From Thermoplasmatales archaeon SM1-50 (GTDB taxonomy: Archaea; Thermoplasmatota; E2; DHVEG-1), in the NCBI GenBank assembly GCA_001595945.1, contig LSSI01000055.1:1-41089 (forward strand): 41,089 nucleotides of DNA, written 5' to 3'. A program made the translations under genes and the position numbers. The stretch's first letter is position 1, and every line of letters begins with the position of its first letter. Shown in pieces: positions 1 to 8,248 of the stretch. The notes under the pieces were generated by a model that made no database searches, was not told the DNA's origin, and was given only the letters and a program-made list of their open reading frames with translations.

Positions 1-1
1 T

Positions 2-94
2 AGACCAGGTGGTCCTGTGGAAGAGATTAGTTTAGAAAAAGCTCTTGCCAGGATTAGAAAAGAGCAGAAAAAGCAACTCCGGAGTCTGAAATAA
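2..94 (+). CDS. C-terminal end of an unidentified protein (partial)
   Basis: The reading frame is open from the window edge to a TAA at 92-94. It gives about 30 residues beginning RPGGPVEEISLEKALARI and ending in a very basic tail (KEQKKQLRSLK). The helical, lysine- and arginine-rich end looks like a real C-terminus, but it is too short to name a family. It converges with the surface-protein gene on the other strand, with only four bases between the two stop codons, so any terminator must lie inside the neighbouring gene. Confidence 0.5.
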   Translation, partial: RPGGPVEEISLEKALARIRKEQKKQLRSLK

Positions 95-98
95 TCAT

Positions 99-3000
99 CT
101 ATCTTGTTTTCATCTTTTGATACAACAGTGTGATAAGAGTGATAATCAGAATGAACCCAGATACTGCATATAACCAAAAACCTAGCCCTGGTCCCCACTG
201 ACACAACACAGGTTCTATAATTTCTTCACCAGGTATCGATATAGATAATATTCCTTCCCCCATAATACTTCCGACACCAGCCTTTGTAAAAGCAGACATA
301 GCACCTATAAACAACACCAAAGAACATAATAGAAGAATTAAGCTAGGAATTAATAAAAAAAGTTGCCAATTTTTTTTGTTCATATAATCTGAAACAAGCA
401 TGAAAACAATAAAAATATTTATAATGATGGTAATAATTGGAATCAGCATCATAACAACTAGAAAAATATCTGGGAGAAATGCAAGTTCCCCTGCAATAAC
501 CTGAGACGTCGTGGTCCTTGAAACCAAATGTAATGGCATCAAAAATAAGGTAGAAGTGGTTTGAATATCTGAAGAACCCCCCTGCAACGACCACCAAGGC
601 AATACAAGGGAGACTCCTAGAAAACCCACAATGATCACAAAAAGACAATACAACGGTTTCTTCCTTACAAATCCGAAAATAAATCCTAGGATAACTAAAA
701 CAAAAAAAAATAAAATAACAACAAAAAGAAATATCGGCTCCTGAGTGGTAATCAAATCAACACTGCGTTCACTTATCACATAAACCGAGCGCTGACCAAT
801 AATGGTTCCATCGGAAATCACTTTTATCAAATAAAGACCCGGAGGAACAGAAAATACATCAATGGAACCCTTGAGAGTTAGTTCTTTGGTCTTTCCCCCA
901 CGACTTATCTGAATGGTCGCACCGTTTAATGAATTACCCTCCGAATCAAAAACGTGGAACGTAACCGGAAATTCCGCGGGAAACACAAACGAACCATCCG
1001 TGGAAGGGATGCGTATTTCTTTTTCGATACTGAAAGATTTATACTGAATCTGCAGAAGATAAGTAGCTGCAATCAAATTTGTGAATTGATAGGAATCATC
1101 ATTGTTTTTCTCAGGAACTAATACGATTGGAGCCTGCATTGCGGTACTCGTTAATCGTGGAATAACATCGACTTCAGGAGGTAAATCCCAAAGATCTACC
1201 AGTGTTACTGCCCAGTTGTACTGCGAAAGTTCCACGAATTTTTTAAAAGGAACTACGGTTCGACTATACAGCAATCGAATGGATTCATTAGCCAACTCAA
1301 AACCATGATAAAGAATCACCAACTGATACGATTCCCTCCTATTGCATGGCGCGGCGAGATGTGCAAACCCATCAACATTCGTATTATTTTGAGCGATAAT
1401 CATACCTTGTTGAACAAGCATAACTTGTGCGTCAGTTACACCAACGCCTTTCTGATCAAAAACAGAAACCTCACAAAAGCCTTGAGGTTGACAAAACACA
1501 TGGACAGAAGAATTCTTTGTAAGGTTAACAACCATAGAACCGATAAAACGTCGTTTGTTGCCCAATCGTGGGTTTTCCTTAAAGACTTTTATAACATAGT
1601 AATCTGGTTCGAGACGTTCGAAATAAAATCTTTTAAATAAGGAGAAATTGCGAAAATCAACCATACGCATGATTGTAACTAATGCATCTTTTAGAGACGA
1701 TCCTTCTTCTGATGACACTGATCCTTGTATTGGAATACGACCTGCTGTGCCCGCATAAATCATTCTCGCATCACGATGGATCTCAACCGTAATATATGGA
1801 AAACGACGTCCCGTGACTACAGAAAAAATAGAACCAAAAGGAAACGAACGGGCATTATGAACAAAGACCATAAGAGAAAAACGCTCCGATTTAGTGGCAT
1901 CTTGTGAAGAATCACCCGTATTTATCGATGGTTTCATTGGTACAAGTACTTGGAAAATCTGAGCCTCCTTCTCAACTAAAGGATAGCCGCCATAAGGGGA
2001 AGAGATAAACTCAGCGTCATATTCAGCAATAAATCCTTCTGGGATAATCCTATCCTTTCCTCCTACGTTTTTTTCATATGCATTACGGCTGCATTCGACC
2101 GCGGCAATCGTATAATCTAAACCAGGGAGGTGCGGGTATTTTGACTCATATGCTTTAAGCTGGATTCCATCGCGCTCATCCTCCCCTGATTTCACTACCG
2201 AAGTAGAACCAAAGACCAAGGCATGGACGGCCCCAGTAGTGCCTTCATCAAATGAGACCCACGCATTTTTTCCCATGTCGACATCGTCTGATGATGCAAG
2301 AAGCCAGATTACAGGATCTTTCTGAGTTGATTCAGGATTGGGATCCACTGGATTTTCTTCTATGGTATTATGCTCTGAGTAGAAATGGAAATACGATGAA
2401 ATCTTACCGAAATTAAGGTCAGCAATAGACGCACTCCGTATTCCACCACACTGTAGCGAGGCATAGGTACCATCGGTATTTGTTGTCTCATAGACTTGAC
2501 ATTCCTTCAATGCTTCATGAACCACATGCACCTGGATTCGTTCTAAGGTTGTTGGGCAATAAAAATATTTATACACTGCGGTTGTCTGCAGATTTTCATC
2601 GGTGGATCTGCTAACAATCTTACAGGCAACCATTAGATTTCCATCGCAGAGGATTTCTTTAAAGTATAATTCCTGGCTTGTGGAGGAATACTGCCACATT
2701 TCCTCCGCATAGTAATATACAAATTCAAAAGATGCAATTGCCGCCCCGTTTTTAGGGACTACCTCTATCGAACCTTCTTTTAGTTTTGTCACGCATTGTG
2801 CAGTAGTATACCATAAGAATTTTCCTTCTTGTGCAACCACATAGCGAATGGAATCATGTTGAGAAATCTGATAAAAATGAGATTCTAAAGGATACCCAGG
2901 AATCGGTTCATAATAATAGGAGGAATCCTTAATTGACACATGATCAGGGTATTCTGCAGACGTGGTTGGTGATTCATCGAAGTAAATATAATACCGTTCA

Positions 3001-3365
3001 GTTCCATCTGCTTCTGCGGGGATAAGAAACACAAGATTACAAGAAACGATATGATCCTCATCAGAATATACAAGATCATAAAGTTGGGATTCAAGCTCCA
3101 CGTCATTGTTCTTGTTTTGGCAAATCACACGAACAGAATGCTTGGTTTGGTTGACAGCCCAACAGGGGGAATCAAATCGAATTTGGATATCAACAGGTTG
3201 ATACCGAGCGAATTCTTCGTTTGTCTTCAAACCAAGGATGAGTTCCTGGCGAAAAGACCATGCGTCATCCCACCAACCCTCCTCCGCTGTAGAAATTTGC
3301 AGAGGCACTACCAAGAAGAGGAAAATCCCTAACAGGAATGAAACACGAATGGTTTTTGCGATCAT
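99..3365 (-). CDS. Large secreted, membrane-anchored surface protein (DUF2341-like N-terminus)
   Basis: About 1088 residues. A hydrophobic signal segment (VSFLLGIFLFLVVPL) is followed by GWWDDAWSFRQELIL, which resembles the start of DUF2341-type domains in archaeal surface proteins. A long beta-rich ectodomain follows. Two stretches in its second half look like carboxypeptidase-regulatory or Ig-like folds. The last 200 or so residues hold five hydrophobic helices, one containing LPWWSLQG. The expected topology is an extracellular domain on a C-terminal membrane bundle. The frame extends 12 bases upstream to a TTG at 3377, but ATG at 3365 is preferred: a TATA-like stretch at 3395-3404 predicts transcription starting close to 3374, and the GGAGG at 3379-3383 is too near the TTG. 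Function is unknown; adhesion or envelope roles are only guesses. Confidence 0.8.
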   Translation of the reverse strand: MIAKTIRVSFLLGIFLFLVVPLQISTAEEGWWDDAWSFRQELILGLKTNEEFARYQPVDIQIRFDSPCWAVNQTKHSVRVICQNKNNDVELESQLYDLVYSDEDHIVSCNLVFLIPAEADGTERYYIYFDESPTTSAEYPDHVSIKDSSYYYEPIPGYPLESHFYQISQHDSIRYVVAQEGKFLWYTTAQCVTKLKEGSIEVVPKNGAAIASFEFVYYYAEEMWQYSSTSQELYFKEILCDGNLMVACKIVSRSTDENLQTTAVYKYFYCPTTLERIQVHVVHEALKECQVYETTNTDGTYASLQCGGIRSASIADLNFGKISSYFHFYSEHNTIEENPVDPNPESTQKDPVIWLLASSDDVDMGKNAWVSFDEGTTGAVHALVFGSTSVVKSGEDERDGIQLKAYESKYPHLPGLDYTIAAVECSRNAYEKNVGGKDRIIPEGFIAEYDAEFISSPYGGYPLVEKEAQIFQVLVPMKPSINTGDSSQDATKSERFSLMVFVHNARSFPFGSIFSVVTGRRFPYITVEIHRDARMIYAGTAGRIPIQGSVSSEEGSSLKDALVTIMRMVDFRNFSLFKRFYFERLEPDYYVIKVFKENPRLGNKRRFIGSMVVNLTKNSSVHVFCQPQGFCEVSVFDQKGVGVTDAQVMLVQQGMIIAQNNTNVDGFAHLAAPCNRRESYQLVILYHGFELANESIRLLYSRTVVPFKKFVELSQYNWAVTLVDLWDLPPEVDVIPRLTSTAMQAPIVLVPEKNNDDSYQFTNLIAATYLLQIQYKSFSIEKEIRIPSTDGSFVFPAEFPVTFHVFDSEGNSLNGATIQISRGGKTKELTLKGSIDVFSVPPGLYLIKVISDGTIIGQRSVYVISERSVDLITTQEPIFLFVVILFFFVLVILGFIFGFVRKKPLYCLFVIIVGFLGVSLVLPWWSLQGGSSDIQTTSTLFLMPLHLVSRTTTSQVIAGELAFLPDIFLVVMMLIPIITIIINIFIVFMLVSDYMNKKNWQLFLLIPSLILLLCSLVLFIGAMSAFTKAGVGSIMGEGILSISIPGEEIIEPVLCQWGPGLGFWLYAVSGFILIITLITLLYQKMKTR

Positions 3366-3462
3366 GACGGCGTACAAACCTCCACTCTTTAATATATTTA
3401 TAAAGAAATAATTATTGGTATGTATTATATTATCTTTTTTACGATGAAAAAAAAGCTAAAAG

Positions 3463-4680
3463 TTAGAGAACGCAGCCTTTTTTAATCACCTTTTCTACTA
3501 AATTTACTCCAAAATGGTAGGGGAGAAACTGATGGTTAGGGCAATCAAGAATAAGAATATCTGCTTGTTTGCCCTTCTCTAAACTTCCCACAGTATTTTG
3601 CATTCCAATCGCACATGCAGCGTTAAATGTCGCTGCGGTGATCGCTTCTGCAGGGGTCATCTGCATCTTCAGACACGAAAGTTGAATGATAAATTGCATA
3701 TTTTCAGTCCAACAGTTCGGGTTTAAATCAGTCGCCACGGCTAGCGGAACACCTAAGTCAATCATCTTTCGTGCCGGAGCATATCGCTGCATCATAAGGC
3801 AAAACGGTGTTCCAGGGAGAAGCACCCCAATCACATAATGTTGTGCCATAGCCTGTAAATCCCCCTTAGAAGAACATAACAGATGATCTGCACTAATCGC
3901 CCCGACCTCCACAGCAAGAGAAGCACCCCCAGTTTGAACAATCTCATCAGCATGAATTTTAGGAACAAGACTGTAGCGCTTACCAGCCTTAAGAATCTTC
4001 CTTGCCTGTGCAACAGTAAAAACACCCTTCTCACAAAACACATCACAGAACCGTGCAAGTCCTTTGGTTTTCGGCAGCATCTCATTTATCACGATTTTTA
4101 TATATTCGTTCGCGCTTTGATTTGAAGGAATTGCATGTGCACCAAGAAAGGTAGACACAATATCTATAGGATGAGTCTCTTGAAGTTTGTTTTGAACCTG
4201 CAGAAGCTTTACCTCTGCTTGAACATCAAGCCCATAACCGGTTTTTGCCTCACAACAAGTCGTTCCATACAAAAGCATGGTATCAAGGCGTTTCTTGCTT
4301 TCTCGTAACAGCTGCAGGGGTGTGGCCTTTCGGGTCTGGTTTACTGTATGAAATATTCCACCACCACGCTTGAGGATTTCTAAATACGGAACATTAGCAA
4401 GTTTCAAATCCAGCTCAAACTCACGAGACCCGGCAAACACCACATGGGTATGAGGGTCCACAAACCCTGGCATGACCAATTTTCCCGAGGCATCGATAAT
4501 TGTTTCTGCCTTGTATCTAAGATTTTTTCCGACATCAACAATCAAACCATTTTTTATAGCGACCGAGCCGTTTTTAAGAATCCCTAGGTTCTTCATCTGC
4601 TGTTTTATCCGGGGTTTTTTCGATCCTTTTAAAGTAAGCAGCTCATTTGCCTGAGTGATAAGAATGTCAACAGATTCCAT
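3463..4680 (-). CDS. hutI: Imidazolonepropionase (histidine degradation)
   Basis: 405 residues, the usual length. HutI is a metal-dependent amidohydrolase that opens 4-imidazolone-5-propionate to N-formimino-L-glutamate, the third step of histidine breakdown. The amidohydrolase metal site is visible as PHTHVVFAG (His77, His79). Further on are IHADE, SADHL and the typical ATDLNPNCWTENMQ loop. ATG at 4680 is the first in frame. It diverges from the formiminotransferase gene across 59 bases holding a perfect dyad, so the two are probably co-regulated. HutH and HutU, which make the substrate, are not in this window. Confidence 0.95.
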   Translation of the reverse strand: MESVDILITQANELLTLKGSKKPRIKQQMKNLGILKNGSVAIKNGLIVDVGKNLRYKAETIIDASGKLVMPGFVDPHTHVVFAGSREFELDLKLANVPYLEILKRGGGIFHTVNQTRKATPLQLLRESKKRLDTMLLYGTTCCEAKTGYGLDVQAEVKLLQVQNKLQETHPIDIVSTFLGAHAIPSNQSANEYIKIVINEMLPKTKGLARFCDVFCEKGVFTVAQARKILKAGKRYSLVPKIHADEIVQTGGASLAVEVGAISADHLLCSSKGDLQAMAQHYVIGVLLPGTPFCLMMQRYAPARKMIDLGVPLAVATDLNPNCWTENMQFIIQLSCLKMQMTPAEAITAATFNAACAIGMQNTVGSLEKGKQADILILDCPNHQFLPYHFGVNLVEKVIKKGCVL

Positions 4681-4700
4681 AGATTGATCCCAAATAGTTA

Positions 4701-4718
4701 AATGAAGGACTCTTCATT
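4701..4718. promoter_or_regulatory. Dyad centred between divergent hutI and ftcD: shared operator candidate
   Basis: AATGAAG and CTTCATT form a perfect 7-bp inverted repeat around a 4-base spacer (GACT). Its centre (4709.5) falls almost exactly midway between the two start codons (4680 and 4740). That placement suits one repressor or activator controlling both directions. The regulator is unknown and not obviously encoded nearby. Confidence 0.5.
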
Positions 4719-4739
4719 AAGGTTTACGGTGAATCATTT

Positions 4740-5648
4740 ATGACACGACTTGTAGAATGCGTACCAAATTTTAGCGAAGGAAAAAATAAACAGACTATCG
4801 ACATCATCCATACCTTGATAAAGAACCATACAGACGTTACTTTACTTGATTTCACCCCTGATTCTGATCATAATCGCACTGATGTTACTCTAATAGGTCC
4901 GCCTGAAACAGTCAAAGCTGTCGCCTTAGAGATTGCTCTGAAATGCGTTGAGCTTATTGATATGAACAAACACAAGGGAGAACATCCACGCATGGGAGCA
5001 ATCGACGTGGTCCCGTTCATCCCGATCTCAGAGGTGGAAATGGCTGAATGCATCACACTAGCCAATGAGTTTGCAAAAGAGTTCTCAGAGAAGACAAACG
5101 TCCCCTGTTATATGTATGAAGAAGCAGCCAAACAAGAAAACCGTCGGAACCTTGCTGATGTCCGCCGAGGTGAATACGAGGGACTTAAAGAAGAGATTGG
5201 AAAAAACCCTGATAAAGTACCAGACTACGGGCCAAACAAAATTCATCCGACCGCTGGAGCAACCGCTGTAGGAGCACGATTTTTCCTAATCGCCTTTAAT
5301 GTCAATCTCAGCACACCCAATATAAAAATAGCAGATGAAATAGCAAAAGCGGTTCGACACAGCAGCGGTGGTTTCCGATACGTTAAGGCAAAAGGATTCG
5401 AAATTAAAGAACGAGGAATCGTACAAGTTTCCATGAACCTGACAAACTATCAAAAAACATCGATTTTTCGTGTGTTTGAAACAATAAAAAACGAAGCTGA
5501 GCGACATGGTGTTACCATCATCGGTAGCGAAATCGTAGGCTTACTACCTCTAGAAGCATTGGTTGATACCTCGAAACATTACCTTCGACTTGAAAAATTT
5601 ACAGTCGATCAGGTGTTGGAAAAAAGGGTTTTAGAAATAAAAAAGTGA
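4740..5648 (+). CDS. ftcD: Glutamate formiminotransferase (stand-alone FT domain)
   Basis: 302 residues, matching the N-terminal half of bifunctional formiminotransferase-cyclodeaminase. It moves the formimino group of N-formiminoglutamate to tetrahydrofolate, releasing glutamate. Family marks are VPNFSEGKN at the N-terminus, the DHNRTDVTLIG loop, and GEHPRMGAIDVVPF, whose His82 sits where the catalytic histidine of the mammalian enzyme does. The next gene supplies the cyclodeaminase half. The TGA stop overlaps a possible GTG start of that gene. The pair is therefore the split form of FTCD, in one transcription unit and divergent from hutI. Confidence 0.95.
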   Translation: MTRLVECVPNFSEGKNKQTIDIIHTLIKNHTDVTLLDFTPDSDHNRTDVTLIGPPETVKAVALEIALKCVELIDMNKHKGEHPRMGAIDVVPFIPISEVEMAECITLANEFAKEFSEKTNVPCYMYEEAAKQENRRNLADVRRGEYEGLKEEIGKNPDKVPDYGPNKIHPTAGATAVGARFFLIAFNVNLSTPNIKIADEIAKAVRHSSGGFRYVKAKGFEIKERGIVQVSMNLTNYQKTSIFRVFETIKNEAERHGVTIIGSEIVGLLPLEALVDTSKHYLRLEKFTVDQVLEKRVLEIKK

Positions 5649-5653
5649 TTCCT

Positions 5654-6283
5654 ATGACAAAACTCGTAACACTGACAGTAGAAATGTTCCTTGAAGAACT
5701 CGCTTCAAGTAGCCCAGCTCCGGGTGGGGGAAGTGCCGCTGCATTATCAGGAGCGGTAGGCACAGCACTCTCATCGATGGTATGCAACCTAACCACAGGA
5801 AAACCAGGCTATGAAACAGTACAACAGGACATAAAAGAAATACTAGAAAAAAGCGAGAGTCTCCGAAAAGATCTTACCGGGCTTATTGACAAGGACACCG
5901 AAGCGTTCAACCAAGTTATGAAAACCATAAAAATGCCAAAAGAAACAAATGAACAAAAAGAACAAAGAAGGAATGCGCTACAAATCGCGTTTAAGCATGC
6001 AGCAGAAGTACCATTTGAGACAGCACAAAAATGTGTCCAAGTCATTGATATTGCACATATTCTTGCACAGAAAGGTAATAAAAATTCAATAAGCGACGCA
6101 GCGGTTTCAACAGTAATGGCACACGCAGGGGTTCAGGCTGCGGTCTTAAATGTACGGATCAACCTCAGTTCAATTAAAGACTCTGCATACATCCAACAGC
6201 TTTCAAGAAAACTTGATGAACTCATGCATTATACAAATGAAAAATCAGCAGAAGTTCTTCGTATCGTCGAAAAAAACCTATAA
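5654..6283 (+). CDS. Formiminotetrahydrofolate cyclodeaminase (stand-alone CD domain)
   Basis: About 209 residues, the size of the cyclodeaminase half of FTCD. It converts 5-formimino-tetrahydrofolate to 5,10-methenyl-tetrahydrofolate and ammonium. The family's glycine-rich segment SSSPAPGGGSAAALSGAVG is near the N-terminus, followed by DKDTEAFNQVM. The protein is largely helical. ATG at 5654 is chosen because MTKLVTLTVEMFLEELA matches where family members begin; a GTG at 5645 that overlaps the upstream stop is the alternative. Directly downstream of the formiminotransferase, so the two steps are made together even though the domains are not fused. Confidence 0.93.
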   Translation: MTKLVTLTVEMFLEELASSSPAPGGGSAAALSGAVGTALSSMVCNLTTGKPGYETVQQDIKEILEKSESLRKDLTGLIDKDTEAFNQVMKTIKMPKETNEQKEQRRNALQIAFKHAAEVPFETAQKCVQVIDIAHILAQKGNKNSISDAAVSTVMAHAGVQAAVLNVRINLSSIKDSAYIQQLSRKLDELMHYTNEKSAEVLRIVEKNL

Positions 6284-6303
6284 ATCACACCAACGGAGCC
6301 AAC

Positions 6304-7005
6304 ATGATAATCTCACCAAAGACTCTCTATGACATTTTACTAAATACTTTTGGGCAACAACACTGGTGGCCTATTGATGAAAAATACCACCTTGAACAAA
6401 ACAGCGATCCTCGTTTTGAAATCATCGTCGGAGCCTTCCTTACACAAAACACCGCTTGGACAAACGTAGAAAAAGCACTTAATAACCTTAAAAGACAAAA
6501 AGCCTTAACAATTCATAAAATAGCACACATAAAGGACAAAAGCCTAAAAACCATGATACAACCCTCAGGGTTTTTCAACCAGAAAGCAAAACGTCTTAAG
6601 CTCTTTTCAACATATATGGAAAAAAAATATAAAGGAGATTTACAGAAGTTATTTTCACAGGAGACATCAGAAATTCGTCATGAGTTACTATCTTTAAAGG
6701 GGGTTGGACTAGAAACAGCAGATTCGATTCTCTTATACGCAGGAAACCATGCTGTTTTCGTCGTTGATTCATATACAAAACGAATCTCTCAACGATTTCC
6801 TTTTCTCATAAGCAGCACCTCATATGAAGAAATCCAAATTTTTTTTGAAAACGAACTTGCCAGTACAATCTCAAAAAAAGAGATTGTATCCGCATACAGA
6901 GAATTCCATGCTCTCTTAGTAAAACTCGCAAAAGAATACTGCTGGAAAGACAAACCAAACTGCACCATATGCCCACTAACCACTCTATGCAAGAAGTGCC
7001 TCTAA
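6304..7005 (+). CDS. Endonuclease III-related HhH-GPD DNA glycosylase (COG2231/MagIII-like)
   Basis: 233 residues. The helix-hairpin-helix is LKGVGLETADSILLYA, followed by VVDSYTKR with the conserved catalytic aspartate. The last 21 residues carry Cys213, Cys220, Cys223 and Cys229 in the exact C-x6-C-x2-C-x5-C spacing of the endonuclease III [4Fe-4S] loop. The lysine used for AP-lyase chemistry in endonuclease III (LPGVGRKTA) is glutamate here, as I recall for the MagIII/HP0602 branch, so a monofunctional glycosylase for alkylated bases is likelier than an endonuclease III. GGAG lies five bases before ATG 6304. The 3' end overlaps cdc6 tail-to-tail by 21 bases. Confidence 0.88.
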   Translation: MIISPKTLYDILLNTFGQQHWWPIDEKYHLEQNSDPRFEIIVGAFLTQNTAWTNVEKALNNLKRQKALTIHKIAHIKDKSLKTMIQPSGFFNQKAKRLKLFSTYMEKKYKGDLQKLFSQETSEIRHELLSLKGVGLETADSILLYAGNHAVFVVDSYTKRISQRFPFLISSTSYEEIQIFFENELASTISKKEIVSAYREFHALLVKLAKEYCWKDKPNCTICPLTTLCKKCL

Positions 7006-8163
7006 TTTACCACGCAACACCTCAGCAGGGATATCAGGCAATGAGATGAGCTGAGATTTCCCTACCTGACCTTTTCCAGAGGGTTTAACTCTGATAAATC
7101 CAGCATGTTCAATCTCTTTTAGATAATTCCAAAACATGGTATGTGCCCGTGCTTCATCTGAATATTCCTCACAAGTAATTGCATATGTTTTTTCCACTTC
7201 GCCCGTAGTTGCGTACGCAACGTCTTCCTTCTGCAGTCGTTTTGAAATTGCAAGCAACGTAAGCAACTGGTGTTTCCCTAAGTCCTTTAGTTTTGTTTCA
7301 GTCACAACCGAATATGTCTCTGCTTTTGCTGCACGAACATGCTCTGGTACCACTTGCTTTGCATGTTTCTCATCAGCATACATTCCTGCTTTCCAGAGAA
7401 GCTCAATAGAAAACCGTGCATCACCAGATTCACTTGCGATATCAGCAATAAGGTCGATACTCTCAGCAAGGACCGTATTAGCGTGAAATGCAAGGTCAAC
7501 ACGTTGTCGTACGATATCATAAAGCTCATGACGTGTATATTTCTCAAGGATGATGACATTGCTTCGTTTAAACGTGCTAAGAACTGCTTCTTCCAGCCCG
7601 GTGAATATATCTTTCTGAGATATCATAATGACCGAGACAGCAGTTGCCGTTCTCATAGTCTCATCATTAAACCTGGTAAGGTCATAAATTAAATTCGATC
7701 CATCTTTTTTTAATAATGCATCAACCTCATCAAGCACAAGGAGGAGCTGTGACTCCTTCCGTTGGAGATGCGTACGAATAACTTGTAACATTTCCTGCAC
7801 CGAAAACCCGCGATCAGGGAACCGAGGATCAAAATGATTCAACACACCCAGAAGCACCATGGCATTTGTGGATCGTTTTCTACAATTGATATGGACATAT
7901 TCAAGTATCTTTCCTTGTTTTCGTGCGATCTGGACAAGTGACTGACAAAAATATTTCGTAATCGCGGTTTTACCAGTTCCAACCGGCCCGCGGATATAAG
8001 CATTTTGTGCGATATTGACAAAAAGAGGTTTGAACATCAAAGCAAGTTTTTTCAGCTGTTCTGTCCTATGGGGTAGTTCACCTGGAATATAATCAAAATC
8101 AAGAGCATGAAGATTTTTAATGAGAGATGACGAGAATAATTCATCTTCAATTATACTACCCAT
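6985..8163 (-). CDS. cdc6: Orc1/Cdc6 replication initiator
   Basis: 392 residues, typical for archaeal Orc1/Cdc6. This AAA+ protein marks replication origins and loads the MCM helicase. Walker A is GPVGTGKTAIT (residues 59-69) and Walker B is LLLVLDEVDAL with Asp146-Glu147. A sensor-region serine follows in VSVIMISQKDIF. The last 100 or so residues form the winged-helix DNA-binding domain. ATG at 8163 has no Shine-Dalgarno and a TATA-like stretch about 25 bases upstream, so the mRNA may be leaderless. Divergent from primase (priS), with an 85-base gap. Archaeal origins often sit beside cdc6, but I see no clear origin recognition boxes here. Confidence 0.95.
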   Translation of the reverse strand: MGSIIEDELFSSSLIKNLHALDFDYIPGELPHRTEQLKKLALMFKPLFVNIAQNAYIRGPVGTGKTAITKYFCQSLVQIARKQGKILEYVHINCRKRSTNAMVLLGVLNHFDPRFPDRGFSVQEMLQVIRTHLQRKESQLLLVLDEVDALLKKDGSNLIYDLTRFNDETMRTATAVSVIMISQKDIFTGLEEAVLSTFKRSNVIILEKYTRHELYDIVRQRVDLAFHANTVLAESIDLIADIASESGDARFSIELLWKAGMYADEKHAKQVVPEHVRAAKAETYSVVTETKLKDLGKHQLLTLLAISKRLQKEDVAYATTGEVEKTYAITCEEYSDEARAHTMFWNYLKEIEHAGFIRVKPSGKGQVGKSQLISLPDIPAEVLRGKLEALLA

Positions 8164-8193
8164 GCCAAAAGGTAATATCTATTGTTAATAAAA

Positions 8194-8214
8194 CTTTATC
8201 TTCATTGGATAAAG
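8194..8214. promoter_or_regulatory. Dyad in the cdc6-priS divergent intergenic region
   Basis: CTTTATC (8194-8200) and GATAAAG (8208-8214) form a perfect 7-bp inverted repeat with a 7-base spacer. It lies between predicted leaderless promoters for cdc6 and priS. It could be an operator, or part of an origin element. No repeated origin recognition boxes or long AT unwinding tract accompany it, so the origin reading is weak. Confidence 0.35.
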
Positions 8215-8248
8215 ATTATACGCATATATTCTATTGTGACTGATTACA

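Noticed and set aside
8164-8248. Firm call of a replication origin beside cdc6
   Set aside because: The spacer is short and holds only one dyad, with no repeated origin recognition boxes.
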